Source: GCA-003244245 sp035606945 (GTDB taxonomy: Bacteria; Actinomycetota; Actinomycetes; Mycobacteriales; Pseudonocardiaceae). Taken from it: DNA of 64,000 nucleotides. Positions 62,349-64,000 of this stretch are shown here, in pieces (the stretch's first letter is position 1; every line of letters begins with the position of its first letter). The stretch covers positions 186,001-250,000 of the forward strand of contig DATNDR010000005.1 in NCBI GenBank assembly GCA_035606945.1, given 5' to 3'. The notes below the pieces were generated by a model. It searched no databases, had not been told where the DNA came from, and saw nothing but the letters and a program-made list of their open reading frames with translations. Made by a program: the position numbers and the translations under genes.

Positions 62349-62753
62349 TCAGACGGTGAAGCCCAGCGCTCGTAGTTGTTCCCGGCCGTCCTCGGTGATC
62401 TTGTCGGGGCCCCACGGGGGTATCCATACCCAGTTGATGCGCACGTCGTTGACCAGTCCCCCGCCGGGGCCGCCGACCAGGGCGGCACGGGTTTGGTCCT
62501 CGATGACGTCGGTCAACGGGCAGGCCGCGGACGTCAGCGTCATGTCGATAGTAGCGAGGTTGCCCTCATCCACCCGGATGTCGTACACCAAGCCCAGGTC
62601 GACCACGTTGATGCCCAGCTCCGGGTCGACGACGTCGCGCATGGCCTCCTCGACGTCGTCGACGGCGGCCAGCTCGCCGTCCGGCCCGGCCGCAGGATTT
62701 TCCGGCATCCCCGCCGCGCCGCGGATTACGTCGGTCTCTTCATTCGCGGTCAT
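62349..62753 (-). CDS. sufT: SufT-type Fe-S cluster assembly factor (DUF59)
   Basis: A 134-residue MIP18/DUF59 family protein helping Fe-S maturation. The core shows EAMRDVVDPELGINVVDLGL and the Cys-containing LTSAACPLTDVIEDQ. The ATG overlaps the sufU stop (ATGA), placing it at the end of the suf operon. Confidence 0.92.
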   Translation of the reverse strand: MTANEETDVIRGAAGMPENPAAGPDGELAAVDDVEEAMRDVVDPELGINVVDLGLVYDIRVDEGNLATIDMTLTSAACPLTDVIEDQTRAALVGGPGGGLVNDVRINWVWIPPWGPDKITEDGREQLRALGFTV

Positions 62754-63217
62754 TGCGCCTCCGCTCGCTGGGCACCATTATCTTGCGCCGGGGCCCGGCC
62801 GACGGCGTCCTTGAAAGCCATCCAGGCCAGCAGCGCGCACTTCACCCGAGCCGGGTAACGCGACACGCCGGCGAAGGCGACCGCGTCCTGCAGCACGTCC
62901 TCGTCGGGCTCTACCTGACCTCGACTCTGCACCATCTCCACGAAGGCATCCATCGTGGTCTTCGACTCGTCCACCGTGCGCCCGACCACCAGGTCGGTGA
63001 GTACCGATGTCGCCGCCTGGCTGATCGAGCAGCCGATCGCGTCGTAGGACACGTCGGTCACCCGGTCGCCGTCCAGCGCCACCCGCAGCGTCACCTCGTC
63101 GCCGCAAGTGGGGTTGATCTGGTAGGACTCCGCATCGAAGGGCTCCCGAAGGCCGCTGCGGTGCGGGTTACGGTAGTGATCCAGGATGATCTCCTGGTAC
63201 ATCTGCTCCAGTTTCAT
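62750..63217 (-). CDS. sufU: SUF system scaffold/sulfurtransferase SufU
   Basis: A 155-residue zinc-dependent SufU, which accepts sulfur from SufS. Begins MKLEQMYQEIILDHYRNPH; ligand Cys residues occur in NPTCGDEV, IGCSISQAATS and VKCALLAWMAF. Overlaps sufS at its 5' end and sufT at its 3' end by four bases each. Confidence 0.95.
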   Translation of the reverse strand: MKLEQMYQEIILDHYRNPHRSGLREPFDAESYQINPTCGDEVTLRVALDGDRVTDVSYDAIGCSISQAATSVLTDLVVGRTVDESKTTMDAFVEMVQSRGQVEPDEDVLQDAVAFAGVSRYPARVKCALLAWMAFKDAVGRAPAQDNGAQRAEAQ

Positions 63218-64000
63218 GCCGGCACCCGGAAGAAACGGCGCACCTCATGCACTCCGGCCAGCAGCGCGTCGACCTCGGCGGGCGTGTTGTAGAGCGCGAA
63301 GCTGGCCCGCACCGTTGCCGCGATACCGAAGCGGCGGTGTAACGGCCAGGCGCAGTGGTGCCCGACCCGCACCGCGATACCGAGATCATCGAGGACTTGC
63401 CCGGCATCGTGCGCGTGCACATCGCCGAGCACGAACGCCACCGCGCCACCCCGATCCTCGGTGTCGGTCGGACCGATGATCCGCACGTGGTCGATCTGTG
63501 ACAGGCCGGCCAGCGCCCGTTCGGTCAGTACTCGTTCGTGCGCGGCAACCCGGTCCATGCCGATCCCGGACAGGTAATCGACCGCGGCGCCGAGCCCGAC
63601 TGCTTGGGACGTCATCGGGACGCCGGCCTCGAACCGCTGCGGTGGCGGGGCGTACGTGGAGCCCTCCATCTTCACCAGTTCGATCATCGACCCGCCGGTG
63701 AGGAACGGCGGCAGCGCCTCGAGGAGTTCGCGGCGCCCGTAGAGCACGCCGACCCCGGAGGGGCCCAGCATCTTGTGGCCGGAAAACACTGCGAAGTCGA
63801 CGTTCAGCGCGGTGAAATCGACCGGCGTGTGCGGCACCGACTGGCAGGCATCCAGCACGGTCAGCGCTGTGACCCGGTGGGCGCGGCGGACCAGCTCAGC
63901 AACCGGTGGCACGGTGCCCATCACGTTGGACTGGTGAGTGAAGGCGACGACCTTGGTGCGCTCGGACAGCTGGAGCGAGTCCAAGTCCAACCGGCCGGCA
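63214..64000 (-). CDS. sufS: Cysteine desulfurase SufS (N-terminus beyond window)
   Basis: PLP-dependent cysteine desulfurase supplying sulfur to SufU. About 262 C-terminal residues are visible. The PLP lysine is in FSGHKMLGPSGVGVLYG and the catalytic Cys is in RVGHHCAWPLHRRFG, placing it in the SufS (group II) class. LDACQSVPHTPVDF holds the cofactor Asp region. The upstream start lies outside the window; sufC/sufD would be expected there. Confidence 0.95.
   Translation of the reverse strand, partial: AGRLDLDSLQLSERTKVVAFTHQSNVMGTVPPVAELVRRAHRVTALTVLDACQSVPHTPVDFTALNVDFAVFSGHKMLGPSGVGVLYGRRELLEALPPFLTGGSMIELVKMEGSTYAPPPQRFEAGVPMTSQAVGLGAAVDYLSGIGMDRVAAHERVLTERALAGLSQIDHVRIIGPTDTEDRGGAVAFVLGDVHAHDAGQVLDDLGIAVRVGHHCAWPLHRRFGIAATVRASFALYNTPAEVDALLAGVHEVRRFFRVPA

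Overview
This is a high-GC actinobacterial chromosome segment. Gene content and order follow the conserved core of Mycobacteriales and Pseudonocardiales: rimM-khpA-rpsP, ffh, glnD-glnB-amtB, ftsY, smc, mutM-rnc-rpmF, sepIVA, coaD-rsmD-pyc, recG, ung-thiL, ddl, gpsA, fbiD-ppk-mutT1, leuDC. The large MutT1 with a phosphatase domain, FbiD (coenzyme F420), SepIVA, a mycothiol-dependent enzyme family member, an XRE/DUF5753 regulator, DUF742 and a SARP-type STAND regulator together suggest a filamentous or pseudonocardial actinomycete. This placement is inferred; no 16S gene is present.

Layout. Positions 1-3450, mostly minus strand, hold ribosome maturation genes, a CPBP-type membrane protein and an amidohydrolase. 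Positions 3455-6015 are accessory: a small membrane protein, an XRE-DUF5753 regulator fused to DUF397, a small Cys-rich protein and a frameshifted neighbour. Positions 6169-15491 hold the SRP pair (ffh and ftsY) around the nitrogen sensing set amtB-glnB-glnD, with a candidate GlnR box ahead of amtB and strong hairpins at the operon boundaries. Positions 15492-18430 are an accessory insertion between ftsY and smc. It holds a decayed DUF222/HNH gene, a condensation-fold acyltransferase, a short duplicated remnant of the smc 3' end and a mycothiol-dependent enzyme.

Positions 18431-32390, all minus, run smc, pabAB, acyP, mutM, rnc, rpmF, DUF177, sepIVA, coaD, rsmD, pyc. pabAB sits where other actinobacteria have only acyP-smc. 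Positions 32562-45743 hold a membrane protein, a VapBC-type module, recG, a DhaL/DegV-type kinase subunit, rpmB, ung, thiL, DUF3515, an orphan DUF742 protein, ddl, a cysteine dioxygenase-rhodanese pair, gpsA and plsC. Positions 45859-52508 hold fbiD, ppk, mutT1, leuDC and a divergent IclR regulator. hupB, which normally lies between mutT1 and leuD, is missing.

Positions 52512-56185 hold a remnant of a spore-photoproduct-lyase-like gene, two DUF1990 proteins, two tRNAs (Glu-CTC, Gln-CTG) and a HAD hydrolase. Positions 56621-64000 hold a SARP-NB-ARC-TPR regulator, an ECF-type sigma factor, recQ, a DUF1059 protein and the start of a suf operon (sufT, sufU, sufS), cut by the window edge.

Most of the window is housekeeping. 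The unusual parts are the decayed or rearranged junctions (ftsY-smc, mutT1-leuD, ndgR-DUF1990, and the 5.4-6.0 kb cluster) and the regulator fusion at 4.1-5.2 kb. No insertion sequence, phage gene or CRISPR array was seen.
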